A DNA stretch of 64,000 bases from Abelmoschus esculentus (GCA_035048815.1 JAUCBN010000055.1:3948501-4012500); one strand, 5' to 3'. Positions 24,837-35,630 are shown, counted from the first letter of the stretch. Notes: generated from the sequence alone by a model not told the origin. Translations and numbers: made by a program.

Positions 24837-26716
24837 ATTATCACGAATCATGGCCCACGTGCCAATATAAAATACCGGTAAATCACTTTAAAGTTATCTC
24901 ATGCTTTCAAAGCAAAAACAAGCTACTAACATGCTAGTCACCTAGCAAAGCCTACAAATACATAATACTTGCAATTTCAATTAGAAAACATAAATTATAT
25001 TTGTGCTAGTGATCCGATTTATATCACTCCAAATCATTAGGATAAACGGGCTACCGTATGTTAGCACCACTCCCAGAGCATGTGCATGTTGATACCACTC
25101 TCAACATGAATTATCTCACCTTGGTGTCCGGTGACATTACCACTCCTATCAGCCCAGATGTGACAGTACCACTCCCATCACATAGCATAAGATTAGAAGC
25201 TAAAATGCAACACACAAGGAATTTATAGTGTACTCTAGACCCTATTGATCGATCAACTTATCCCATGAGATTCATCACTTAACTATCCAATATGTATATC
25301 AAAATCAATGCTCAATTTTATTCAAAACAGAATTTAACCCATGCATCTCATTATTTTAAGCATCAAGTGCAAAATTGGTAAAACCATAAATAATACGTTT
25401 TTGAATTAAAACCATGGGAGAATCAATTGTATATGAATATCATTGTAAAACAGTGACACGAGCATTAAATCATCATGCATAACATCTATGCAAAATTAAC
25501 ACTAAGCATGACAATTTTCATGGTAAAAACATAGAGTAATATGGGAACCCTTTTGCGAAAACTTAAAATTTACTTCCGAGTATAGGGAGGTTTTCACACC
25601 TTCTCTACACTCCCAAACCTCTGTAAAATAAGTTTAAAAACACTGCTGAAGCAACCACTCTCATAAACCACTCACCGATAACAATTACTTGCTCGCCAAG
25701 CCACTAAAACAAACCGAAACACCTTCAAACGCGATCGCCTAAATCTTGCCCTTTTTCAAGCATAAAAAACAAGGGGTTTAATGCTAAAACACACACAAAA
25801 GAAACCCTCAAGTCGGATCCCTACACAGCAGCCCTTAAAACCTATCAAAACTTAAACCGAAAACTTGTTGGAACACACCAAACTTCACTTAAACCTATAG
25901 TCCGGGATTAGATATTTTAAAAACACTTTATAAACATCCTAACACATTAAAAATAATCCATTTAGGATCCAAAAACAATGGGTAAAAACCCTTGAACGAA
26001 AATTGGGATTTTTAACCAAAAACTGATTTTTATGAAATTAAAGGATTAAAATGATTTATCCAAGACAAGAACTTGGGAATTTCAGTAAAAAACTTATTGT
26101 TCTAGAGGATTGATAAAATCTCACCTCCAAAACTGATCCAATTGATTTTCGGGTATTAAAACGAGAAAACGATGAGAAAACAAGAAAATTTGAAAAAGAA
26201 AAGTTGTAATAATTATTAAGAACGGAATTAATTGAAAAAGAATGAGTTTTTACCTTGAAAGCTTGATGAACGGCTGCCTCCAATGAGGGAAAACGAAAAT
26301 TAGAAAAATATGTGATATTTAGGTTAATTAAAAAGGGTTTTAAGACTTTAAAATTGGATTTAATTAAGTTATTTAAGTTAAAATAGATTCTGGGATTAAT
26401 TAATTAAAAATTGGAAAGCCTAGACCAGCTAGGATTATAATTGGATCAAAGCCCCTTAAAGATTCAAAGTTTTGGCTTGTTTTATAAAATTGTCCTCAAA
26501 GTTTTAATTTTATAAAACGATCACTAATTTCAAAATCTTAGGGTTTCAAGAGTCGATTTCCAAAATTGATTTGACCAAAGTCAAATATATTTCATTTAAG
26601 GATATTAGAATATTTTTCCTCAATTTGTTTTGATTAAAAAATAATTTTTAAGTATTTTATCCCGAACTAGGCTAAACCGACCCTCTAACTCCTAAACCCA
26701 TTTTTGGGGTGTTACA

Positions 26717-27660
26717 GGCTGCCACCACGGCCTCAAGTTCCTTAAACCGGCTAGGTTCAAAAGATCCACCCTTTGTGTTGTCACGCCCACCCCTTGGCGG
26801 GCATCAATTCTAGGGGACACGTCTGTCGCACACTTTCACACAGTCCCCATCATAGGAACTTTATGCTTCCTGTATGATACAAAGAGTCGAGCATCATCAA
26901 GCTCCAGGCTACATGCGCCAATGCGCTAAGATAATCATAGTGGTTAACGAAAGTCGTCGCGTGTGAACTGATTCCACTCCAATTATCTATATAGCACCAC
27001 TGTACTATAGTATTTTCATGGTAACGACAGGTACCGCGTATGCACTGATTCCATGAAAATTCCCTAATCAGCACCACTGTGCTTGATTAATCTATCGTGG
27101 TTAACGACAGGACCCGCATGTGCACTGATTCCACGATGATTAACTCATAGACACCTCCGTGCCACAACAAGATCGAGTACCGCGTATGCAACGATCATAA
27201 TAGTGGTTAACGATAGGCACCACATGTGCACTAATTCCATTATTTTTACAAAATTATCAAGGTTAACGAAAGACACCGCATGTGTACTGATTCCAAGATA
27301 ATTTCCACAAAGCACCACTATGCTACGATCAATATTGTGGTTAACGACAAGCACCATTGTGCACCGATTCCACAATATTAACTGAACAATCACCCACTAG
27401 GCCATATCCAACTGCGTCACTGCGCCATGATTCGTCAATATTATGGTTAACGACAGGCACCACTGTGCACTGATTCCATAATATTGATCCAACAAGCACC
27501 CCACTAGGACTTGTCCACGGGGCCATTACCCTCTTCCTAAGAGACGTGTCTGATAGGATGTGCAGCACCACCATTTTATCCACAGAGCCATTACCCTCTT
27601 CCTAAGAGACATCTTATAGGATGTGTAGCGCCACGATAAACATCATGATTCCATTGCGGC
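26717..27660 (-). repeat. Array of imperfect hairpin units in the leader of the gypsy-type element
   Basis: Seven units share a loop like TTAACGACAGGCACCACTGTGCACTGATT between 26933 and 27487. Each is bounded by inverted arms that differ from unit to unit but still pair. The best examples are 27012-27021 with 27051-27060, 27331-27340 with 27370-27379, and 27435-27446 with 27476-27487. Shorter hairpins such as 27065-27089 sit between them. No reading frame is conserved. Confidence 0.75.
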
Positions 27661-27676
27661 AATCACCTTGTTGACT

Positions 27677-28136
27677 CACCCTGCCTACTTCACAAGATAA
27701 AGTGCTTGGCGTAAATCTGTCCACCCTGCCTACCCAACATGCCAAAGCGCTTGGTGTGAAATCCGCCTACCCTGCTTACTTCAAATGGTAAAGTGCTTGG
27801 TGTGAAATCAAATTACCCTGCCTACTACTCACGCTGGAGCGCTTTGTGTGAATCTGGGTCACCCTGCCTACTCTCCTCATGAGAGCGTTTGGTGTGCATC
27901 ACAATCACCCTGCCTACATTCATCAACGGGAGCTCTTGGCGTAACGCTTGTCCACCCTGCCTGCTTTATCCATTGAGGCGCTTGGTATAATGCTAAACCA
28001 CCCTGCCTACTCTATCCATGTGAGCGTTTGGTGTAGACTAGAACACCTTGCCTGCTTTAACCAATGAAGCGCTTGGTGTGAGCTCAACCAACATCATCCT
28101 ACCTTGCCTACTCTTTTCAATAGAGCTTTTGGCGTA
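27677..28136 (-). repeat. Minisatellite of about 46 bp period, about 10 copies
   Basis: Each plus-strand unit begins CACCCTGCCTAC (or a close variant) and contains GCGCTTGGTGT about 27 bases later. Unit lengths are mostly 45 to 47. It lies between the hairpin array and the primer site, in the 5' untranslated leader of the gypsy-type element. Confidence 0.85.
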
Positions 28137-28183
28137 AAAATAAATTCAGTGGGTATTAACCCAACCAACAGATTCGTAAACCT

Positions 28184-28196
28184 GGCATTGACACCA
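28184..28196 (-). promoter_or_regulatory. Putative primer binding site of the gypsy-type element
   Basis: On the minus strand TGGTGTCAATGCC starts two bases after the 5' LTR. It starts with TGG, as sites complementary to tRNA 3'-CCA do. I cannot name the tRNA with confidence. Confidence 0.55.
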
Positions 28197-28198
28197 CT

Positions 28199-28867
28199 TG
28201 TCACGGCCTTAGCCCTCGCACCCCTAGGTGGCAGGTCTTATCCCTCGCACCCCAGGGTGGCTAAGCCGTGCGACACTTGAAAAGGAACATATACTAGACA
28301 AGTCAGCCTTTCACCCGTCCTTTATCAAGGATCAAACACGGAAGCGTCATCTCAATTAGCAACGGGTAACATAACCAGTCCAACATAGAATCCCGCGGGG
28401 AATAGCGAAAGCTAAGAGGCAACCCCATGGCTCCTACACGAGCGCGATAAGGGGCACTAAGGCCCCAAACCGTCCCTAGGGACACACCCTAGAGAGAAGT
28501 TATTCCATCCACTTGGCCCCCAACGCCCGCACACCTAGGCCCCACGTAGGCCTAGGAGAAGGTCACTTACACCATGGTAACTCCACTGCTAGCCTATGGC
28601 TGGGGGATGGTAGAGACCCAACACCATTTCACTTCCCCCTAAAGAGCAAATAAAACTTTCCAAGTATGACAGGAATAGACGTTGCTTTGTTCCAATAGGG
28701 GACACTTTCTGGACAGGGTCTTCAATGCCTTCCAAAATCATCCCGACTCGCATCCTGCTTGGCTGCTCCTTAGGGATTCCTCATATTAGCTCCGAAGTCC
28801 ATATCTGCTCGGTCTCGAACGGGTTATTCACGGTAGGATCTCTATACAAGACGAGACAATTGTGACA
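28199..28867 (-). repeat. 5' LTR of the gypsy-type element
   Basis: 669 bp, matching 15227-15863 with scattered changes and an extra internal duplication near 28215-28260 (CCCTCGCACCCC occurs twice). Its outer edge is followed by the CTTGT target duplication. Confidence 0.88.
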
Positions 28868-29104
28868 CTTGTACGTAAAATTTGGAAGGGTTTTTAACAT
28901 TATCAAATTCTAGGTATAAATTGTTGGAAAAATGGTATGATACATAGCAATTTGAGCTTAAATTTGAGTGAGTTCCATTAGTCAAATTAATTGGGATTAA
29001 GTGTATTATTACTTTACAACAAGAGTAGATTAAATTTGTATATTTACATGCCCAAAATGTTCAATGGGTGAATAAGAAATTGTTGCTCAATTTAACACAC
29101 ATGA
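28868..29104. other. Displaced upstream flank of the DMP gene
   Basis: This non-repetitive-looking, A+T-rich sequence follows the right CTTGT duplication. Before the insertion it would have adjoined 15222, so it should hold the original distal DMP promoter. No specific site was recognised. Confidence 0.5.
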
Positions 29105-29889
29105 TGTTGGAAATATAAGATGAAAAGTAGAATATCCCACATTTTTTGGGAACATAGATTTAGAAAGCTTTATATATAAAAGTTCTTCATGTTATTATTG
29201 GAAATAAGTCAAATGCTTAGACTAAACACCATAGGTATGTCTAGCCTATCTTTGGGTTAGTATTAGTTGACTTTTATAAAAGTCAAAGATGGGCTTTGGG
29301 GCCTTTGGACTTCTAAAATGACAGATTTTTTTTACTGTTCTATTTTATTTTTTTCCAATAGATACTATAGAATTATGTGAGTAACCTTCAACTAGTTGTA
29401 ACCTTCAATTTATTTGGATTAATTCTGTGATAAATACCCTTTTGAATTATGGGAGTTGTAACTCTTCAGGAATTTTTAATTATAAATTAATTCTGTAATT
29501 AAACATGTCTCATGCCTGAACACTATAAATAGAGACCCCTTGTTCCTATCTCAACACTCTGAAAACCATAAACATCCTCTAGCCAAATTCTTGATAGTGT
29601 TCTGCTTCTTTGAAGTTCTTCGTTGTAGTAAAGTTGCGTTGCTCTCTTTGCTGCATTCCACCTATGTATCATGGGAGACAGACGTTCCATAAAAACTCCA
29701 GCTCCGGGAGGGGACGAAACTGTTTTAAGGACACTGATAGCACAGGCCTCGATCAAAGTTTTTCAAAATCGTTTACTGGTTTTTCTTTGGTTTCTGTAAT
29801 CTTTGTATTTCCATTTTTTATGTTTTATTTCATTCGTAGAAAATTGTTTTTAAATAATTTAATAACTTGTTTTGTTTATTTGGTTAACA
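29105..29889 (+). mobile_element. LTR-like block, possibly a copia solo LTR
   Basis: Starts TGTTGGAAATATAAG and ends TTGGTTAACA. Contains CTATAAATAGAGACC near 29523, followed by a pyrimidine-rich leader-like stretch. This style is common in plant copia LTRs. The flanks CATGA and TAAAT do not match, so the ends are uncertain. It could also be a truncated copy. Confidence 0.4.
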
Positions 29890-31447
29890 TAAATATATTG
29901 TATTAGAAATTAAACTCCATATAGTAGTAATATATTTAGAGTCGTATTTTTAATGACGTCTTTTAGCCCTATTATAACGTTTATAAGTAATGTTAAAAAC
30001 CCTCTCAGTATTAGTAAAAGTGTCACAAAAAATTGTTACAACAAATGTTGTAATAATTAATAACGTTTGTGAATAAAATATACTACAAAAAAACTCCCAT
30101 TTTATTTCTTCTTCAAATCCTTGCCTTAGCATCCAGTAGTGCGAAACAGTTCCTGAAACGAGAAGAGAAGCTTCGAGAAAATGATGATTTGGGTTATCCT
30201 CGTTGCTGAATTGGGCCCCAAAACTACCACGGATCGAGTGACAAAAAAAAGACAACCCGTTTCGAAGACAGAATACGATTTGCCGTGAAATGCAAACAGG
30301 TGGAAGAGAAGCAAAAAAGAGAAGGAAAAGAAAGGGAAAGAGCTGGGTGATAAGCATTAGATGAATCTGAGAAAACCCAGAAAATGGAGAATCCTCTGGA
30401 CGGTGAAGTTGAAACAAAATCGGGTCTTGAAAACTTGGTGGCCACCCCATGAACAACAAACGAAGGTGGCGAAGAAGCACTCAACAACTTGAACTCCATT
30501 GATCTTGAACAGAAATGCAGTAGCGAAAGAAAAATAAATGACGTCAGAATCGTCGACGACTAATGCCATGTGATAACTCAGGCATGGTGGCCGGAGTAGC
30601 AGAGGAATGATGGAATATATAAAAGAAGTTAAGGATTTAAGGAAAAAGTAATCTGAGACTTTTATTAAGTGAATATGAATTACAAAGATTGTATTTCAGT
30701 CTATCACATTAGTGGGTTTTATACCCAAAATACAACTGAATTTATAACAAATTTTAACTAATATAACAAACTAATAACAAGCTAATACAACTAATTACAA
30801 CTTCTTTAATAATTATATTCTAACATATATAACGCTTTTTACTTTAAATTGCCTTCAAACATCGCTATTGACTATATATCTAGTGACATTGTTTTAACAA
30901 ATGCTACAGAAAAGCATGATTGTAGTGACATTTGTTTTACTAGCGTAAATAAACTTATTTGATTTGACAGATATCATTTTATACTCTATGTTATCCAAAC
31001 TCATCATGTATTATTATCCAATAACAATAAACTTGAAATTTAAATACAACACGAATCAACAAAAAATACTTAACAACAAAAATAAATCAAAGTTTATAAA
31101 CATTAAAGTGAAATGTAACGTGAAATGTAATAAAGTTCAACATTTTTTACTAGAATAAACAAAGCAGGAATTTAAGAAATTAATTAAGATGACGGATTTT
31201 AAGCTCAGTTATGTTGTATCATCTTCATCATATCTAAAAGTCGATTTTAGAAGTCTTGATATTTTTTCTGATATGTTGCTTCTCCCGCTTCGGCTTTGTC
31301 TTTAATTTGAACATTTTTTCATTCATTTGGGCCAACTATTTTTTAAAACGATTAACTTTTAATTAGGAAGTCTAGCTCTATGGTGATATGTGTTAAGACA
31401 AGTTGGATCCAAAATATTTAGTTGGGGTAACGAAGGATCCTTGAAAT
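29890..31447. other. Intergenic DNA with transposon-like subterminal sequence
   Basis: Both ends of about 29940-30960 carry AACGTTT/AGCGTTTT-like words (TAACGTTTGTGAATAA near 30060; TTTTACTAGCG near 30940), as in subterminal regions of CACTA-type elements, but no clear terminal repeat was found. The 176-residue open frame 29950-30480 (-) resembles no family I know and overlaps other frames. I do not call it a gene. Confidence 0.4.
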
Positions 31448-31700
31448 GAAAGATTATATCATAGGCCCGGCCTACCACGTCAGCCGTGTCCCTAGCCAAT
31501 GAAAACCACCCATTCCGCCACTAATTAACCATGTAATTAATATAATTTCCAGAAATTATATTTTTAAAGTGACATGTAAATTATGAGTGGAGATTCGTTG
31601 GTTTGAAAAAAATAAGTTGGCAATTAGTGGTGAAGTGGGTGGTTATTATTGGATTGGATCACGGCTGACGTGGTAAACCGGGCCTATGATATAATTTCTC
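31448..31700. mobile_element. Mutator-type MITE
   Basis: 253 bp with long inverted ends: GAAAGATTATATCATAGGCC on the left and the complement of GAGAAATTATATCATAGGCC on the right, pairing imperfectly for about 80 bp. Flanked by 9-bp duplications CCTTGAAAT (31439-31447) and CCTTGAAAG (31701-31709). No coding capacity. Same family as 49203-49393. Confidence 0.85.
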
Positions 31701-32693
31701 CCTTGAAAGGGAACCTAACCATGTTTTTCAGGACCCAAAACTACAACAACTTGACTTTAGATAGCATCCCCCGAAACTATAAGCTGAAGTCGTATCTTCA
31801 TTCTCCACTCTTTTATCTCTCAATTTCTCTTGATTATCAATTAAGAGTTTAGAACGAATGCAAATATTTTTAAAATAAAAATGTTATATGTATATCTATA
31901 ATATAACATAATTTAGAATTTGTGTCCAATAAATATACCATAATTTCTCTAGATTTAGTAGTAATAACAGAACCATCTATTTTGTGTGTGTCATGTATAA
32001 AAATCATTCGACGCTATAGTCATATGTAACTTCATACAATATAGAATAGAAATTAATACTTGTAAAAAGGTAATAAATAATAGAAATAATTTTCGATATA
32101 GGTTTTTAAGTTCATCTAATAATAATAATCATAAAGGATAAGCTCATCTAATAACAAAAAAACATGCAAAAAAAGAAAGAAATGGATTTTGTACATGATG
32201 TTCTTACTTTAAAAGATTTATATCGATAAAATAAAACAAGTTTAATAAAATTGATCTTCTAATTAGTTTTGAATGTTGACAAATTATGAGTAAGTATAGT
32301 CAAAACAAAATATAAATGGTGTAGTCAAATTCTGAAATCTTTGATTAAGTAACTGCTCAAGATTATGATGTAAATTTATCTTAGTGTGGACGAACGTTTA
32401 CAATGAAATGTATGAAATGATCTTCATATAAGATTTTAGTTTGATACTTAGCTTGACAGTAACAGATTGATACACTTTGTTGAGAATAAGAAAATATTTT
32501 CAGCTAAATTTAACGTATAATTAATAATTGTATGATTATTCCTTTAGATTTTTATTCTTTATAAATTAATTTAATAATCTTCAGTGGTATTCAACATTAA
32601 CGATATTCAGTGGTGTTCGACGCTCATTATAGACTCATCCAATATTCAAACAATAATTTGTAATAAAGTATATTTTTTTAGTATATATTTTTA
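31701..32693. other. A+T-rich intergenic DNA
   Basis: No gene seen. The right part (about 32506-32646) is a directly repeated copy of one arm of the next MITE, apparently a truncated relative. Confidence 0.6.
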
Positions 32694-32946
32694 GGAAAAA
32701 TCTACAACAAGCGTTGAACACTGCTGAACACCACTAATGTTAAATATTATTGAATACTATTAAATTAATTAATAAAAATTTGGACTCAATATATAATTAA
32801 TAAAAGAGTGATAAACTTAACATATAATTAATAATTGTATAATTAATCTTTAGATTTTTATTTTTTATAAATTAATTTAATAATGTTCAACGGTTTTCAA
32901 TATTAACGATGTTCAGCAGTGTTCGACGCCTGTCGTAGACTCATCC
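32694..32946. mobile_element. Mutator-type MITE with 9-bp target duplication
   Basis: The left arm GGAAAAATCTACAACAAGCG pairs with the right arm ending TGTCGTAGACTCATCC. The arms extend through CGTTGAACACTGCTGAACA and its complement. ATATTTTTA duplications lie at 32685-32693 and 32947-32955. The upstream segment 32506-32646 repeats the right arm directly. Non-coding. Confidence 0.8.
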
Positions 32947-33636
32947 ATATTTTTAATACTTAATTAAGTGGATCAGACATCTATTTTAACGAATAAATAT
33001 TCTAACAATTTTTTTATATACTTAAAAATGTATTTAAACAATACCTAAGTGCATCTTTAATTGTAGCAAAATTTAAAATCCATTTTATGCCTGAATATTT
33101 AATATAATTGTAGCAAGGTATTATACATATAATATCAGAAACTGGGGAATCTCAACTCTAGAACCCCTCCTGCTGCTGCTTTACAAACTAAAACAAAGGT
33201 GGATAACTTTATGAGAACAATAATAGTAGTAGAAATCTAATCACAGCTCTCACTAATTTCATATCTTTACATCAAAGGGACTAAATTGCAAATATTTTTC
33301 TTACTTTTTTTTCACAACAGAGCAGAAAAATGAATTTTCTCATCCCAAGATTTTAGTAATTCAACTGAAGCCCACTATTCCCCTAATATTACATGCCACC
33401 CCCTTGATTTTTCCTATTTTCATAAAGAAACCCTAGTACATAGCCTAATACACATGAAGATATTATCTAGTCGCCCCTAATATTTCCCAGATTTTCAAAT
33501 CCGTCCCCGTCTTGAAAAAATATCACGGAAGGTATCGAATCTTGAAATTTCCGGAGATAACTAAATAGAGACGAACGGTTAAGAGAGAGACGAAGGCTTA
33601 TTCAAATACGAATCTAATCGAGTAAGGGCTCGGATC
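32947..33636. other. 3' flank of the PNRC/Edc1-like gene
   Basis: Mostly A+T-rich. The part from about 33460 to 33636 is the likely 3' untranslated region of the minus-strand gene that ends at 33637. No other feature seen. Confidence 0.5.
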
Positions 33637-34215
33637 TCAGAGATCTAGTCGGAGCAACCGGCGGAGATCCCTGGTCGCTGAATCATCCACCGGAACCTCT
33701 TTCTTCTTTGAGAAAGATGGTAAAGGAAGAGAACTCGGCGCCGGAGAGACGAAGAAGGCAGATCCGGCATACACGTCGAATTTTCCGGTCGCAGAAGGCT
33801 TGATATCGACAATTTTGGTCTGTTTCGGGACCATTTCCGGACCCGGACCCAACCAATCCGTACCTGTAACAACCAAACCACCTTCCCTCCCAGCACCACC
33901 GTCGATACTTTTGATCTTCGTATCCAACGACTCTCCTCGTCTCAAAATTGTAACCTTCGCCATCGTAACATTGCTCCTCACCGTCTTCAAGTCATCGGTG
34001 GAAACGTATTTCTTGAAAATCGGCTGCTCCGATCCAACCCGCTTCCTTTGAGCGGGTTTCCTGTTAAATCTACCATTTCCATTGTTATTGTTTTGGATAT
34101 AATAATAACTAGGATTAAAGCTACCATTTCCGTATCTCCGACGAGGATATGCCGTCGGCGGTAAGCGGATCCGTTCGATCAAACAATCCTGAGACCGTAA
34201 AACTTCAGTCCCCAT
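33637..34215 (-). CDS. Small basic protein with a PNRC/Edc1-like decapping-activator motif
   Basis: A 192-residue open frame, start MGTEVLRSQDCLIER at 34215. An upstream Met at 34251 is possible, but the preceding 12 residues look like leader sequence. The N-terminal part is basic and Asn-rich (PRRRYGNG, QNNNNGNGRFNRK). The middle has FKKYVSTDDLKTVRSN. Residues 149-168 are YAGSAFFVSPAPSSLPLPSF, a YAG element followed by LPLPSF. The same arrangement occurs in yeast Edc1/Edc2 and animal PNRC2, where YAG activates Dcp2 and the proline part binds the Dcp1 EVH1 domain. A TRDLRRLLRLDL tail ends the protein. I infer a cytoplasmic mRNA-decapping cofactor of the PNRC domain family. There is no intron within the CDS. 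The function is inferred from the motif alone. Confidence 0.82.
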   Translation of the reverse strand: MGTEVLRSQDCLIERIRLPPTAYPRRRYGNGSFNPSYYYIQNNNNGNGRFNRKPAQRKRVGSEQPIFKKYVSTDDLKTVRSNVTMAKVTILRRGESLDTKIKSIDGGAGREGGLVVTGTDWLGPGPEMVPKQTKIVDIKPSATGKFDVYAGSAFFVSPAPSSLPLPSFSKKKEVPVDDSATRDLRRLLRLDL

Positions 34216-35630
34216 ATTAATTAATGTCAAACACCACCGAGAGAAAAACAAACAAACTGAGATTTAAATAAACAAATATACAAAAATCAAAAGAGGACCC
34301 CTAGAAATTTTATGAACAAATTAGGGGGGAATCAAAGGGGAAAAGGAAGGATTTTTTGGAAAAAAAAATTAAATTAAACACTACAAATTTCCCTTCCCTT
34401 TTTTTCTTGCTTTTCTGCTCTGTTGATACTTAAATCTGTCATAATAACAGAGAAGAGGAAGCTGAATATATAAGCGGTGGAATTAAAGAAATGGCGAGGA
34501 AAAGGAGGGGATGGGAGGAGGTGGGTCCGGGTCGGGTTTCCGGGTTAGTTCTGGTCTTCTTCGTTTATATGTTGACGCGTCAGATAGGTCCCGCAATACC
34601 GGGCGGCTTGGGTCAGGTAGGGCCCAACTAGAAAGAGTGTGGGTTGCTGTAACGGAAACCGTTAAGTGTTATGGAGGTTTATTGTTCGGGTGTCCGTATC
34701 TTGTTCTTATCTGTATAACGGAGGTTGGTGACGAAATGGTGAGTTGTCGGGTTGTAAAGATATTCTTTTATATATATATATATATAAATAGTAGTAATTA
34801 TTATATTTTTAGTTGTGGGGACCACATTGGATGATACTGCCTAGGTCGCCTCTTATTATTTATGTGGTGGAACAGTGGTTTGGTTTGGTTTTACTATGTG
34901 CTCATAAATCAATTTCTTGCTTTGTTTTTTTGTCTTCTTTCTTTAAATTATTGGTACGTGAAGCACGAAATCTTGCCATGGAAAATTGTGTTGTTTAAAC
35001 AAAATAGGAATACTTGTATTTGTTTATTTCTAAATAATAGGAACAAAAGGATTGGCTAGTTTTAAATTTTAAAGATTTCATCGGAGTTGGTTGAAGTCAA
35101 AAGACAACTTAATTTTGTTTATTTAAATTTTGAATTCAATATAAAATTTTTTGTGTAACTTGCTTGATGTTTGGTTGCATCTAAACCAGGTTGAGAGGTT
35201 ATAAAATTTCAACTCAAAATGATATTCATGGCTCATACAATTGTAAATACAAACATTAGGGTTTAAAATGTAAGAAAATAAAACTTATTTCAGAACATCA
35301 ACTGATTTAACGGGAACCAATACGGTAAAATTAGTGTCTTTATCAGTACATCTACGTGGCAAAGACCTATACCAATACTCTCTTTAATGAGTATCGTTAC
35401 ACGAGATTTAGGTGAAAAAGTAGGATTCCAAACTTGACTCCCCGTACCTATATGCTCAGCCAATCCAAGCATTCAATATTAATACCAACCGTCCAGTATC
35501 GATACACTTGCCTGTTTTGCACACTAATCAGTAGTCAAAACACACAATTAATCCCTAATCCAACCCCTTATAACCCTATATGTCATTCTAACATAATTAG
35601 GTTATTTAACCCAACCATAACATAGATGTT
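34216..35630. other. Upstream region of the PNRC/Edc1-like gene and intergenic DNA
   Basis: The leader of the minus-strand gene probably lies in 34216-34440. A TATA-like ATATATAAG at 34466-34474 reads either way and may be its core promoter. A plus-strand open frame at 34511-34834 is Gly/Ser-rich and then runs into (TA)n sequence; I do not accept it as a gene. 35290-35520 has a GTATCGATAC word and LTR-like texture, but no boundaries. Confidence 0.5.

Larger units (their letters stand above)
19205..26716 (-). mobile_element. Solo LTR of a second gypsy family, carrying a nested copia element
   Basis: On the minus strand the block starts TGTAACACCCCAAAAATGGG (26716) and ends GGGGGTTACA (19205). 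Perfect GGCTG duplications flank it at 19200-19204 and 26717-26721. Without the copia element at 19984-24836 it is about 2.66 kb. It matches 56256-59484 at both ends, for example GGGTCGGTTTAGCC near the start and GTGTAGCTCGTTCG near the end. No coding domain of its own is present. Confidence 0.9.
15227..28867 (-). mobile_element. Ty3/gypsy-type retrotransposon with gag-protease but no visible RT or integrase
   Basis: LTRs at 15227-15863 and 28199-28867 start TGTAACA (or TGTCACA) and end GTGACA on the minus strand. CTTGT duplications flank the element exactly (15222-15226 and 28868-28872). Protease and gag are read on the minus strand, the primer site is beside the right LTR and the polypurine tract beside the left LTR, so it points leftward. 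Without the nested solo LTR it is about 6.1 kb. Between protease (17995) and the 3' LTR only 2.1 kb remain. No RT, RNase H or integrase motif could be read there, so it was probably mobilised in trans. Confidence 0.88.

Noticed and set aside
26935..28136. CRISPR array, considered because of regularly spaced repeats
   Set aside because: Plant nuclear DNA inside a retrotransposon. The repeats vary, the spacers are not unique-sized inserts and there are no cas genes.
29950..30480. 176-residue minus-strand open frame as a gene
   Set aside because: No recognisable domain, heavy overlap with other open frames, composition driven by purine-rich plus-strand sequence, and location in transposon-like DNA.
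34511..34834. Gly/Ser-rich plus-strand open frame upstream of the PNRC/Edc1-like gene
   Set aside because: It runs into a (TA)n tract, has no family resemblance and overlaps the promoter region of the opposite-strand gene.
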